DNA of 44,897 nt from Lactiplantibacillus paraplantarum (GCF_003641145.1 NZ_CP032746.1:1-44897); one strand, 5' to 3'. Counted from the stretch's first letter, positions 23,979 to 33,339 are shown. The notes: generated from the letters alone by a model not told the origin. Numbers and translations: made by a program.

Positions 23979-25021
23979 GGTAGATTGTAAAATTAATCCG
24001 AACGCTGTTCGGACAAAAAAGATCAGCTTCCTTTAAAATGGTGTTTACCACAAACCCATCTTTTAGGAGCTGATCTTTTGTCTAGTATAACCTATTCCGA
24101 ACGAATTAAAATCGAAACCTTTTGTGAACTAGGGCTGTCCAATATCCAAATGGGCGTTCGGCTGAACCGATCACCGTCAACAATTTCTTATGAATTATCT
24201 CGATGTCAACCTTATCAGGCTGAATTAGCACAAACAGATGCCGAATACAAGCGATCACGATGTGGCCGGAAAACTAAGCTGAGCGATGAGTTAAAGCAAA
24301 AAATTTTCAACCATTTACGTCTAAGCTGGTCACCAGGAATGATAGCTCACGAATTTAAACTAGCGACTAAATCAATTTATAATTGGTTAAATCAAGGGAA
24401 AATTGAGTTTTCTTTAAATGATTTGCCTGAACATGGCGTGCGCCAACGGCGTAACCTTGACCAACGTTCTAAATATAATCAATCATTAGGACGGTCAATT
24501 GAACAGCGACCCATCGTGGTTAATCGACGTAATTGCATCGGTGATTTTGAATTAGATACAATTGTTGGCCCCCATGGGCATAGTAAGGCAGTTTTATTAA
24601 CCTTAATCGATCGCAAATCACGGTTCCTTTGGGCCTACCGATTAAAAAAACGGACAGCAGTAACTGTTAATGAAGCCCTAACTAATTTTCTAGCAACTTT
24701 TAATGGCCCGGTGCATAGTTTTACGGTGGACCGTGGCACTGGGTTTAGCGGTCTAGTATCACTTGAAGCACAATATGGTATTAAGACCTATTACTGCCAT
24801 GCTTATACGCCAGCTGAGCGCGGCAGTAATGAACGATTTAATCGGAACTTACGCTATTTTTATCCTAAGGGGACTTATTTTGAGCACATTAGTGCTCAAG
24901 GCTTGAAAATCACCTTACTCGAAATTAACCAGCGACCGCTTAAAATACTCGACTGGCAAACACCGTATCAGGTGATGCTGACAAATTTGTCCAAAAATTC
25001 GGATTAAATTTGCAATCTACC
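23979..25021 (+). mobile_element. IS30-family insertion sequence, complete
   Basis: Terminal inverted repeats GGTAGATTGTAAAATTAATC at 23979 and the complement of ATTTGCAATCTACC ending at 25021 (a few mismatches), enclosing one transposase. Just inside the left end, CCGAACGCTGTTCGG is a palindrome. The exact outer base is uncertain by one (a T/A pair flanks both ends). Three further partial or paired copies of this end occur at 30124, 36323 and 42905. Confidence 0.88.
24078..25007 (+). CDS. IS30-family transposase
   Basis: 309 residues. The N-terminal HTH (SERIKIETFCELGLSNIQMG; VRLNRSPSTISYELSR) is typical of IS30. The DDE core has GDFELDTIVGPHGHSKAVLL, FTVDRGTGFSG and TPAERGSNERFNRNLRYFYP. 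The length is slightly short but complete for the family. The promoter is probably in the left inverted repeat. Confidence 0.92.
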   Translation: MSSITYSERIKIETFCELGLSNIQMGVRLNRSPSTISYELSRCQPYQAELAQTDAEYKRSRCGRKTKLSDELKQKIFNHLRLSWSPGMIAHEFKLATKSIYNWLNQGKIEFSLNDLPEHGVRQRRNLDQRSKYNQSLGRSIEQRPIVVNRRNCIGDFELDTIVGPHGHSKAVLLTLIDRKSRFLWAYRLKKRTAVTVNEALTNFLATFNGPVHSFTVDRGTGFSGLVSLEAQYGIKTYYCHAYTPAERGSNERFNRNLRYFYPKGTYFEHISAQGLKITLLEINQRPLKILDWQTPYQVMLTNLSKNSD

Positions 25022-25184
25022 AGGTAATTATTTCTAATTTTCTAAACTGGACATCAAGTGTCGACATTCTTCGAAGAGAATACTAACTACTAAGTAAAAC
25101 TGCCTGTTTTAAGGACGACGTCAAGCGTCTAAACTTCTTACGGCATATAGTTTCACCACTATTTAAAGTTTAGAACAAAACTAA

Positions 25185-25226
25185 TATAGTGAATCAACTA
25201 TCCCGTCGGATAATCGATTCACTATA
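25185..25226. repeat. 11-bp inverted repeat
   Basis: TATAGTGAATC and GATTCACTATA flank 20 bp including ATCCCGTCGGATAAT. It lies in the otherwise empty 25022-25240 stretch. It may be the paired ends of a lost element or a transcription terminator lacking a T run. Confidence 0.4.
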
Positions 25227-25240
25227 AAGCTTAGAATGTT

Positions 25241-25603
25241 TTAAGAAATGTCAGCACGCCATATCCTTGCATTGGGCTGGTGCTTGATTAAATTGGGGCG
25301 TTGTGAATGATCCACATGAGTGCCAGGTTTTTTAAATCGCCGATTCATTAAAGAGTGAATCTCCATTTCCCTCATTAATCGTAAAATTCGTTTTGACCCA
25401 ACACAGATGCCTGACTTGCGAAGCACCATCGTTATTCGTGGATAACCATAGGCACGATAATTATTTTCCCAAATCAATTTAATTTTTTCTTTGAGCTGAT
25501 TATCAACACGTTCGTGTTGACTAGGTTGATATCTTTTCCAATGGTAATAGGTGCTGCGCGGTAATTTCAGTGCCGAAAGAATAATTGATAAGCGGTGTCG
25601 CAA
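25241..25603 (-). pseudogene. IS3-family OrfB, truncated
   Basis: 120 codons: the HTH_21 region (MRHRLSIILSALKLPRSTYY; WENNYRAYGYPRITMVLRK) and the start of the integrase core, stopping at ARIWRADIS where the first catalytic Asp occurs. The rest of the catalytic domain is missing, so it cannot transpose on its own. Confidence 0.85.
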
Positions 25604-25641
25604 TAACTGATCTTCTATGAAGACAAGGCAATTAATTCGTC

Positions 25642-25905
25642 CTAATGCTTTCCCAGTAACACCGCCGCAGCTTTTAAAATTTCAAGTTCCTCCTTTAATC
25701 GCTGATTTTCCTTTTGAAGTTGTTTGAATTCTTTGGACGTTACTTCAGTACCATCTTCTAGCTCAACTGATTTAGCGCCTTTAACCCAGTTATGAATTGC
25801 GGCTGGAGAAACACCGTATTCCTCGGAAAGCGAGCGAATAGATCTTTTCTCTTCACGATGCATCTTCACAATGCTGGCTTTAAAATCATCTTGATATCGT
25901 TTCAT
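25642..25905 (-). CDS. IS3-family OrfA
   Basis: 87 residues with an HTH (FKASIVKMHREEKRSIRSLS; YGVSPAAIHNWVKGAK) and a leucine-zipper end (KENQRLKEELEILKAAAVLL). Frame is one base off from the OrfB fragment, as in IS3 elements. It belongs to a different IS3 subgroup from 23288-23539. Confidence 0.85.
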   Translation of the reverse strand: MKRYQDDFKASIVKMHREEKRSIRSLSEEYGVSPAAIHNWVKGAKSVELEDGTEVTSKEFKQLQKENQRLKEELEILKAAAVLLGKH

Positions 25906-26024
25906 TGGAATGCTCCTATCTTGTTTTATTAATTATGGCACAACTGTTCAGAAATTTATGTACCAAATACTAGGATAGGAGCAGGAATCAGCTTACATCC
26001 AAATTGATCTTCAGACATATACTT

Positions 26025-27284
26025 TTACACTTTCGATAATAATACTTTACTTCTAGGGTAGGTAGGAAATTGATTCATCGGAATTGTCCAATCCTGAGCA
26101 GGGATGTCAAACTTATAATTGTTGACTAACTGATCACTAAATACTCGTAATGTTTGTAAAGTAATCCATTCTCCTGCACAACGATGCATTTCGCGAAAAT
26201 CTCCACCTCCCTGAGCAATCATTTCATATTGTTCAGAATAGGAGATTTCCTTGGTACGGCCAACATAACGATCAACCCTAAAATCATCGGCATCTTTCAT
26301 GTATCTTGTATCATGATTAGTCCCATAAATATCCAAAACTACCCAACTTTCCTTAGGAATTAAGTAACTATCAATCTCTACATCGTCGATACTGATGGCC
26401 GGAATCATAGGGAAAAAAGGATAATAGCGTCGTAATTCATTAATAAATGAATCTTGCAACTTGAAGAAGTCCGTTTTCAGAGCAATATAGTTATTATTCT
26501 GGCTAAACAGTGCATGTCCCATAAGAGCTATCCATACCGTAATAGCAACTGTTGGCCGAATAATATTTAATAGATCTACAGCTGCGGTTTTGAGTGGCAA
26601 TAAATCTCCTTTTTCATCAGTAGCAGTTGAAAAAGCATAAAGGGCCAAATTCTTATCAGTTTCTAACGGAGCTTCACGTGCATTTTTTATCAGTTCTTGA
26701 GCCCATTCTTCAGCATTTTTTCTGCCAGTAAGCCCGTTGATGTGATCCGGAATCGACGTGACAGTTCCTTCAAACATAGCTACTTGGTCATCTTCTAGTT
26801 CAGTTATCTTATCACGAGAATAGTTTTCTAGATTGATACCAGCCCATGAGCAAATCGTTTTAAACAGCACGTCTTTAGTCAATGCATAAAGCTCAAAAGT
26901 TTCTTGTTGTTTATTTAAGGCGGTGATCAAATTCTTTTCTAATAATCTCTTATAATCGTCCAAACGCTCTGGTGTCATTAAATCCATAAATATTTTTTTC
27001 CGTTTATGATGGGCCTCACCATCCAGTGTTTGAACGCCCCCTTCACCTTGTAATGTCCTCAATATTGGTTTCGGCATGGCATTGCTGCGTTTGAAAAATC
27101 TTTTGTCATAGAAAATTTTGGCAGCATTTCTACCATATATAGCAATGATTTCCTGATTTAGAAAGTGCGCTTCTACAACAGGTGAATTCGCCTCTTTACG
27201 TAGTTTCGTCAATACTTCATAACCAGCATTATAAAGAGCTTTTAAATCGGCCAAGTGAACTTTCACTTCCGGTATCTTCTCCAT
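26025..27284 (-). CDS. Cytochrome P450 of the CYP152 type (fatty-acid peroxygenase/hydroxylase)
   Basis: Likely uses hydrogen peroxide to hydroxylate fatty acids at the alpha or beta carbon, without a reductase. 419 residues, close to the family length. Heme-ligand region GGGDFREMHRCAGEWITL with Cys369. In the I-helix, LLNIIRPTVAITVW carries the Arg243-Pro244 pair that replaces the usual acid-alcohol pair and binds the substrate carboxylate in P450-BSbeta. Gln85 (GGVQTLDGEAHHKRKK) matches the hydroxylase P450-BSbeta, whereas the decarboxylase OleT has His there. No redox partner is nearby. RBS GGGAG before ATG 27284. Lactobacilli make peroxide, so substrate supply is plausible. Physiological role unknown. 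Confidence 0.88.
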   Translation of the reverse strand: MEKIPEVKVHLADLKALYNAGYEVLTKLRKEANSPVVEAHFLNQEIIAIYGRNAAKIFYDKRFFKRSNAMPKPILRTLQGEGGVQTLDGEAHHKRKKIFMDLMTPERLDDYKRLLEKNLITALNKQQETFELYALTKDVLFKTICSWAGINLENYSRDKITELEDDQVAMFEGTVTSIPDHINGLTGRKNAEEWAQELIKNAREAPLETDKNLALYAFSTATDEKGDLLPLKTAAVDLLNIIRPTVAITVWIALMGHALFSQNNNYIALKTDFFKLQDSFINELRRYYPFFPMIPAISIDDVEIDSYLIPKESWVVLDIYGTNHDTRYMKDADDFRVDRYVGRTKEISYSEQYEMIAQGGGDFREMHRCAGEWITLQTLRVFSDQLVNNYKFDIPAQDWTIPMNQFPTYPRSKVLLSKV

Positions 27285-27343
27285 TTATATCGCTCCCTTC
27301 ATCTTCTCATAAACCTACTTTTGAATAATTTATAGAAAATTTG

Positions 27344-27359
27344 CATTCCTACAAGTATA
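27344..27359. promoter_or_regulatory. Short palindrome upstream of the P450 gene
   Basis: A CTACAAGTATATTTGTAC segment contains TACAA...TTGTA with a 6-bp centre, ~65 bp upstream of the P450 start. It could be an operator. No regulator gene with a matching site is identified, so this is weak. Confidence 0.3.
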
Positions 27360-27572
27360 TTTGTACACCATTTATGTATTTCATTTCAAGGCATTGGTGT
27401 AATCTTTTTTTAATCTATCATATGATAAGTCATCAGCAAGCTAAGGCCCAGTTTATGGGCTTAGAAACAATGCAGGCTAGTCAGAAACAGTCACACCAGA
27501 TGTTAGAACCTGTTTTTAATCTTTGTTAGACAGAATCCCTTTTGATATAAATTCATTAAAAAGGTGATTTTA

Positions 27573-27770
27573 GATGATTGGTTAACCTAGTGACATTACG
27601 CCTCAGCAATTTGAATTAATTCAATCTGATTTGGAAGCCGTACGTCAACGCACGCGACCACGCCAAGTGGCTTTCTACGAGATTTTTAATGCCATTCTCT
27701 ATATTTTCTCCGTACCGTATCTCAATGGCGTCAGTTACCCCATGACTTCCCCAAGTGCCAAAAGGTTTAA
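27573..27770 (+). pseudogene. IS5-family transposase fragment
   Basis: Reads as ITPQQFELIQSDLE, RTRPRQVAFYEIFNAILYIF, a degraded start of the IS5/IS427-type OrfA that is intact at 35458-35778 ([14 protein letters not shown] and [18 protein letters not shown]). It is preceded by an eroded end, AGAACCTG...GTTAGACAG at 27505-27534, similar to the inverted repeat of the complete copy. The stretch 27285-27572 otherwise holds no gene. Confidence 0.75.
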
Positions 27771-27908
27771 GGTGAAGTCCTTAAACCTCACAATTGACAA
27801 TAAGTATGCTATGCATAATGTTAGGAAACATGCATAAAGGAGTAATTGGAGTTCACCAAATAACAACAATAAATTAAAAAAAACTAAAAGCGCTAGTTGT
27901 GGTATTCA

Positions 27909-28199
27909 TTAAACACTTATTTCCAAGCTCTTTTCTATGGATGAAACCAATTTCTGTGTATAGTATCCTTCTCTAACCCGATGTTGCTGAAGCTTAACTT
28001 CATTTTGCAATGTTTCATATTTAGAACGGGAAATCGTTAAAAGTTCTCCGTGGAGATCTTCAAGATCACTTATTGTAATCCCGCAACCATTAAATTTGAG
28101 CCACTTTCCCACATTAGACATTTTATCAGCCACGGGAATAATGCCAGCAGCAAGGTAAAGGCTCAATTTATACTGCCAATTATATTTTGGTAGCGTCAA
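27909..28199 (-). pseudogene. Glycosyltransferase C-terminal fragment
   Basis: About 96 codons: KYNWQYKLSLYLAAGIIPVA, GKWLKFNGCGITISDLEDLH, then helices to the stop. This resembles the C-terminal substrate- and nucleotide-sugar-binding end of Gtf3-like glycosyltransferases of lactobacilli. The N-terminal two-thirds are gone: the IS256 element starts 3 bp upstream and no matching segment is seen on the other side of it. Probably a relic of a glycosylation or polysaccharide cluster. Confidence 0.65.
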
Positions 28200-28202
28200 G
28201 AA

Positions 28203-29526
28203 TCTTGTGTAAATGAAATGCCTTCGTACATATAATATGTATCTAACTTAAATAAATGATGCTTCCAAGGTGTCCTGGAGTCCTTTGAACCCTCGGTGGA
28301 TCCGCTTCAGAGACTTCTCGTTATAAACATTAAACTGAGAAACCAGGAAGCGATCCAGTGAATCTTCCGTTGGAAATTGTTCTTTGTGGTGGGTGGTGCG
28401 CTTGAGATGCTTATTAAAGTTCTCAATCAGATTAGTGGAGTATAGTGATTGCCGGATAGCTGGTGGAAAGTCCATGAAAGTGAGTAAATTCGGCATTTTA
28501 AGCAGATCTTTGATTAATTTGGGATAGGTCTGATGCCAGTTGTTGGCGAACTCATTCAGTTTCAGTTCGGCTGCTTCACGGTTGGCGGCCCGATGAACTT
28601 GTTTAAAGTCACTGATCACGGCCTTGCGGTCTTTTACGCGAACTTTGTTCATCAGATTCCGCCCAACATGAACCAGGCAACGTTGTCGTTTGGCTTTAGG
28701 GAAATGCCGATTCAAGCCTTCATCCAAACCAACTAACCCATCGGCCACAAACAACAGCACATCTTCAACGCCCTGCTTGATCAAGGTTCCCAGCAGTTCA
28801 GTCCAGATTCCAGTCGATTCCGTTGGCGCCACTTGGTAGTTCAGCACTTCTTTCGTACCATCTGGACGAATGCCAATCGCAATATGAACGGCTTCTTTTT
28901 GAACGGTATCCCGCTTTAACGGCAAGTAAGTGGCATCTAAGAAGATGGCCGCATATTGTGAAGCCAGTCGACGTTGCTGGAAAGCTTGAACCTGTTCATT
29001 GACGGCTTTAGTCATGTTGGAAACCGTGGCTTTGGAGTAGTGAGCACCGTACATTTTCTCAATGAGTTCGGCAATTTCAGCAGTGGTAATTCCCTTGGTA
29101 TACAACTGAATGACCGTTGTTTCTAAATTATCACTGTGCCGACCGTAGGCTGGCAAGGTATGATTTTCAAACCGGCCATTGCGATCTCGAGGAATGGTTA
29201 AGTTAAGTTGGCCGTACTTCGTATCAAACGAGCGCTCATAACTGCCGTTGCGGTTATTACCAGTGTTAATCCCAGCGTATGAGTAGCGTTCGTAACCCAA
29301 AAACTCTGCCAATTCGGTTTGAAGCAGCTGGTTAATCGCAATTTCGAGGTGGTGACGAAAAACTTCGTCCAAATCTTGCTTTTGGGCTAGTGCAGCGATA
29401 ATTTCTGTGGTAAGTTCATTCATGGGGAATGCCTCCTGTGATGTTTTCTGTGGTTACTAAATATCATAAGGGAAGGCATTCCCTATTTCTATACAATTCA
29501 GAAATCTTTTATGCATTTACACAAGA
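28203..29526 (-). mobile_element. IS256-family insertion sequence, complete
   Basis: Ends TCTTGTGTAAATG at 28203 and CATTTACACAAGA ending at 29526 are exact inverted repeats, around one long transposase. The 8-bp flanks differ (GTCAAGAA-like left, TATTTTAC right), so no target duplication is visible, which suggests later rearrangement. Confidence 0.88.
28248..29423 (-). CDS. IS256-family (MULE-type) transposase
   Basis: 391 residues, full length. It has RDRNGRFENHTLPAYGRHSD, AAIFLDATYLPLKRD (first catalytic Asp), LLFVADGLVGLDEGL (second) and YSTNLIENFNKHLKRTTHHK (Glu). The RCLVHVGRN segment is the family Cys/His motif. It has a good ribosome site (GGAGGCATTCC) upstream of ATG 29423. Confidence 0.93.
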   Translation of the reverse strand: MNELTTEIIAALAQKQDLDEVFRHHLEIAINQLLQTELAEFLGYERYSYAGINTGNNRNGSYERSFDTKYGQLNLTIPRDRNGRFENHTLPAYGRHSDNLETTVIQLYTKGITTAEIAELIEKMYGAHYSKATVSNMTKAVNEQVQAFQQRRLASQYAAIFLDATYLPLKRDTVQKEAVHIAIGIRPDGTKEVLNYQVAPTESTGIWTELLGTLIKQGVEDVLLFVADGLVGLDEGLNRHFPKAKRQRCLVHVGRNLMNKVRVKDRKAVISDFKQVHRAANREAAELKLNEFANNWHQTYPKLIKDLLKMPNLLTFMDFPPAIRQSLYSTNLIENFNKHLKRTTHHKEQFPTEDSLDRFLVSQFNVYNEKSLKRIHRGFKGLQDTLEASFI

Positions 29527-29729
29527 TATTTTACGCTCTCTAGAAAATTGTTGTTTTGATCACGTAGAGCAGTTGGGTATTGAACAATAATATATGTGAA
29601 AACGGCCAGGATTCAAATTTTATAGTTTTACTATTGAGACAGACTTGAAACCAATAGGTGTATTTTTTACAAGCCTTAAGTTTTGACAAGTATCAAGTAA
29701 CTATTTTTTGAAATAATGCGGGAAAAATT

Positions 29730-30128
29730 ATGAAACGAAATATTCAGTCTATCGGAAATACTATGCTCAGTATTATCAGTAGTACAGTTGTTGTATTACC
29801 ATTTATGATTTTTTGAAATGGGGAAGTAGTCATACTGTTGTTGCAGTTTTGCCATTTGTCATCTTTTACACGTTTAGAACAACCGGAATTTTTTATTCGT
29901 GGCATAAGAACTAAGATAAATAGCTATATACTACTAAAACTAGCTATCTATTGTGGCCTTTTAGGTTCATTATTTGGTTTAGTTGGGGTGTCATTTTTGG
30001 AATTAGAGCTTGTTTCAGGGTTATTTCTCGGGTTGAGTGCGGCTTGGCTACCAATGGCTAACAATACTATTAATTATTATAAATTTGAAAATCATTTAAC
30101 TGACTCAAAAAATATGGGGATTAGGTAG
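29730..30128 (+). pseudogene. Broken membrane-protein gene
   Basis: ATG 29730 begins MKRNIQSIGNTMLSIISSTV and stops after 28 codons; a second frame continues as TRLEQPEFFIRGIRTKINSY and two hydrophobic segments (LKLAIYCGLLGSLFGLVGVS; SGLFLGLSAAWLPMANNTIN). Its stop TAG falls inside the IS30-type end at 30124, so the original C-terminus is lost. The two hydrophobic starts (VVVLPFMIF, VVAVLPFVIFYTF) look like a short duplication. I do not recognise the protein family. Upstream 29527-29729 has no gene. Confidence 0.45.
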
Positions 30129-30139
30129 ATTGTAAAATT
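30124..30139 (+). repeat. Solitary IS30 end
   Basis: GGTAGATTGTAAAATT, identical to the first 16 bases of the IS30 element at 23979, joined directly to an IS3-family transposase fragment. It marks a former insertion or deletion junction. Confidence 0.75.
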
Positions 30140-30142
30140 GCC

Positions 30143-30864
30143 GAAAGCGGAAGATATCGCGGACGTCTAACCTACGGTTATCGTCGCGTTCAAGAAGAGC
30201 TCATTAAATTAGATATCCATCTATCAGACGCCGTAGTGCGTCGTTTGATGGATGAATTAAATGTTCAAGTAAGCCTTTATAACCGCCACAGAAATGGTAG
30301 ATATTCATCTTATAAAGGTACAGTTGGAAAAGTGGCGCGTAACGTTCTACATCAGCATTTTAATGAAACCGTACCTTTCAAAGTATTACATACCGATGTT
30401 ACACAAGTACGCTTGGCCGATACTAAGTGGGCTTACGTTTCAGCTATTACTGACGAAGCAAGCAAGGAAGTTTTAGCATTTCAAGTAAGTAATAGTCCTA
30501 ACAGTAAACTAATTATGGATACACTCGATGAACTCACAGAAAATATTCCGGAAGGAATAAAACCAATAATTCATTCAGATCAAGGTTGGCATTATCAATT
30601 GAATTACTATACCGATAAACTCTCTGAAAAAAATTTATACAAAGCATGTCTCGTAAGGCAAACTGTCTTGATAATGCGCCAATTGAAAGCTTCTTTCATC
30701 TTCTTAAAACAGAATGTCTTAATGGATTTCCACAGTGTAAAGATATTGGAGAATTCAAGGAAATCACAAAGAATTACGTCGATTGGTTTAACAATCGACG
30801 AATATCACAGAAAACAAAAGGCATGACTCCCTGCGAATACAGGGAACATGCCTTAGCAGTTTAA
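30143..30864 (+). pseudogene. IS3-family OrfB remnant with frameshift
   Basis: An OrfB lacking its start, joined to a solitary IS30 end. The first part reads RLMDELNVQVSLYNRHRNGR and VLHTDVTQVRLADTKWAYVS; a frame change near 30645 separates it from MSRKANCLDNAPIESFFHLL with the catalytic Glu and NRRISQKTKGMTPCEYREHA. TTTGTGTTGCACTTT after the stop is the likely end of the IS. Nonfunctional. Confidence 0.82.
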
Positions 30865-30926
30865 AAATATTCAATTTTGTCTAACTTTTGTGTTGCACTT
30901 TAAATGAGGTGATCTTTTTGAATCTT

Positions 30927-33194
30927 TTAAGAAATTATAGCTGCTAATGCAGCACCAGTCCGAGAGTTTTTATCGTTTAGGCTATCTTTTGGATGACCTT
31001 CAAAACAAACTTGACCGCCGAATTTACCAGCATCGGGTCCCATATCGACTAACCAATCGGCTCGTGAAATTAATTTCAGATTATGTTCAATCAGAATTAA
31101 TGTATTGCCCTTATCAACCAATCCTTCAAATAAATCGATCAATTGTTGAGTATCCTGTAAGTGCAATCCGGTTGTTGGTTCATCTAAGAAATAGATTCGG
31201 CCGGTATGATTCAATTCCATTGCTAACTTAACACGTTGCACTTCACCACCAGATAAAGTGGTCATCGACTGGCTAAGATTCAAATAACCAAGTCCAACTT
31301 GGTGGAGTAGACTAACCTTTTTGTAGATATCTGGCACATCTTTGAAAAACTCTAAAGTGTCGTTGATAGAAAGATTTAGAACCTCAGAAATATCTTTGCC
31401 ATGATAAGTGTATTGTAGTGCTTCTTGGCTATAACGTTTCCCATGACACAACTCACATTCTTGAACGATTGGATCCATGAATGCCATCTCGGTGATCATC
31501 ACACCTTTACCTTTGCAACGGGGACAAGCACCTTTACCGTTATAACTAAATAGTTGTGTTGAAACGCCATTGTTGGCTTTACTGAAAAGCTTTCGTAGAG
31601 GATTTAAAATGTTCAAGTAAGTTGCAGGTGTGGAACGAATATTCAAACCTACAGAATCCTGACTCAAATCAATATAGTCTTGATCAGAAACTTGTTGTTT
31701 GAAAGCTTGGACTAAAGTACTTTTTCCAGAACCTGCTGGTCCAGATATCACGGTCATTACACCTTGAGGGATTCTGGTAGATACGTCTTTTAAATTATGA
31801 GAAGTTACATGATTAACATTTAGCCAAGATTGAGGTTCACGAGGCTTTGGGAAAGTGATTTTTTCTCGTAACATTTTACCCGTAATCGTATCTGACCGTA
31901 ATAGTTCGTCGTAGGTACCAGTGAAAGTTACTTGACCACCATTTTTGCCGGCTTGTGGTCCCATTTCCACGACATAATCTGCTGTCGAAATAATGGCAGG
32001 GTTGTGATCAACTAGGATAATGGTATTGCCATGTTCCTTGAGCTTTTTTAAGGATTGGGTAATTAATTTAATATCGTGAGGATGGAGTCCTACACTTGGT
32101 TCATCGAGTACGTAAACTAAATCGGATAGGGAACTCGTCAAATATTTGGCAATTTTAATTCGTTGAGCTTCTCCACCAGATAGAGTATCAGTTCCACGGC
32201 CAAGGGAAAGATAACCTAAACCGATGTCGACCAAAGCTTGAATTTTACTACGTAGTTCACGCACCATTGTTTTAGCCTTGGGGTCCGAGATATCATCCAA
32301 AAATTTTAGGACACTTACTAAATCCATATCGCTGACTTCTGCAATATTTTTGCCAGCAATTTTACCAGTTAGAGCCTTTTTGTTCAGACGTGTTCCATGA
32401 CATACTGGGCAAGGTTTTCGAGTGACAATCTTTGATAAGGCAGCTTCATGATGACGACCTGAGGCACTATGAATAACAGAGCGAAGCATACGTGGAACTA
32501 GTCCTTCATATAATGCCGTACGGCCCCAATTTGCCGGTGGATTTTTTAATTTTTGTTGCGGAGCGTGCATGAATAAATCATATTCTTCATCGGTGTAGTC
32601 TTTAATTTTTTTGTCTAAATCAAATAATCCACTGTTGCCATATTCCTTCCAACGCCAAGTTCCCGGTTGAAAACCGGCAAAAGTCATTGCACCTTCATTG
32701 AGTGATTTATTAGGATCAATTAATTGACGTTCATCTATGTCGTCAACAAAGCCTAATCCCTGACATTTTGGACACATTCCCTGAGGTAGGTTAAAGGAAA
32801 ACCATTCAGAATACCCAACCCAAGGCTGTCCAATTCGAGAAAACATCAAACGTAAGACGGAATAGATGCCGGTGTAGGTTGCCAGAGTAGATCGAGAATT
32901 ACGACCAATAGGCTTCTGTTCAACCACAATTGCCACTGGTAAGTTGTCGATTCGGTTCACTTCAGGTTGACCGTATTTAGGCAAATATTGTTGGGTGAAA
33001 CTAGGAAAAGTTTCATTCAATTCACGTCGGGAAACAGCGGCTAATGTATCAAAAACTAAAGAGGACTTACCAGACCCAGAAAGACCAGCAAATACAGTCG
33101 TTTTATGCTTAGGAATATCTAAACTGACATCCTTTAAGTTATTTTCTTGAGCTCCATGGATAGAGATAGTCCCATCTGCAAATAAATCAGTCAT
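30927..33194 (-). CDS. UvrA-like ABC ATPase (class II UvrA paralogue)
   Basis: 755 residues with two ABC ATPase cassettes. Walker A FAGLSGSGKSSLVFDTLAAV and ISGPAGSGKSTLVQ; signatures DTLSGGEAQRIKIA and TTLSGGEVQRVKLA; zinc-type cysteine pairs CPKCQGLGF, CPVCHGTRL, CPRCKGKG and CELCHGKR. It is ~190 residues shorter than canonical UvrA, so probably lacks the UvrB-binding region, as in UvrA2/DrrC-like proteins linked to DNA damage tolerance or drug resistance. Start ATG 33194 has GGAGG at 7 nt; an upstream in-frame ATG at 33251 has no site. A -10 (TATAAT) lies at 33225-33230 on the minus strand. Confidence 0.88.
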   Translation of the reverse strand: MTDLFADGTISIHGAQENNLKDVSLDIPKHKTTVFAGLSGSGKSSLVFDTLAAVSRRELNETFPSFTQQYLPKYGQPEVNRIDNLPVAIVVEQKPIGRNSRSTLATYTGIYSVLRLMFSRIGQPWVGYSEWFSFNLPQGMCPKCQGLGFVDDIDERQLIDPNKSLNEGAMTFAGFQPGTWRWKEYGNSGLFDLDKKIKDYTDEEYDLFMHAPQQKLKNPPANWGRTALYEGLVPRMLRSVIHSASGRHHEAALSKIVTRKPCPVCHGTRLNKKALTGKIAGKNIAEVSDMDLVSVLKFLDDISDPKAKTMVRELRSKIQALVDIGLGYLSLGRGTDTLSGGEAQRIKIAKYLTSSLSDLVYVLDEPSVGLHPHDIKLITQSLKKLKEHGNTIILVDHNPAIISTADYVVEMGPQAGKNGGQVTFTGTYDELLRSDTITGKMLREKITFPKPREPQSWLNVNHVTSHNLKDVSTRIPQGVMTVISGPAGSGKSTLVQAFKQQVSDQDYIDLSQDSVGLNIRSTPATYLNILNPLRKLFSKANNGVSTQLFSYNGKGACPRCKGKGVMITEMAFMDPIVQECELCHGKRYSQEALQYTYHGKDISEVLNLSINDTLEFFKDVPDIYKKVSLLHQVGLGYLNLSQSMTTLSGGEVQRVKLAMELNHTGRIYFLDEPTTGLHLQDTQQLIDLFEGLVDKGNTLILIEHNLKLISRADWLVDMGPDAGKFGGQVCFEGHPKDSLNDKNSRTGAALAAIIS

Positions 33195-33224
33195 AAAAAC
33201 CTCCAACAGTAAATTTATAATTCC

Positions 33225-33230
33225 ATTATA
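33225..33230 (-). promoter_or_regulatory. -10 box of the UvrA-like gene
   Basis: TATAAT on the minus strand, 31 bp before the ATG at 33194, with TTTTGT or TTGTTA as candidate -35 at 15-17 bp. The -10 is strong and the -35 is uncertain. Confidence 0.55.
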
Positions 33231-33339
33231 TATAGAAATCTCGTTTAACAAAAATAATCGGGTCTAGAATTTTTGGTGTTGGAAAGTATTTCCATTCCAA
33301 AAGTACTAGGCTCTAATTTAAAAAGCCATTGATAATGGA

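Larger units (their letters stand above)
25241..25983 (-). mobile_element. IS3-family element, 3' part missing
   Basis: OrfA plus the first third of OrfB, with the outer end intact on the right and everything after codon ~120 of OrfB gone on the left. TGCTCCTATC at 25912-25921 pairs with GATAGGAGCA ending at 25983. The flank just beyond is GGAATCAGCTTACATCCAA, identical to that beyond the IS3 at 23602. Confidence 0.7.
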
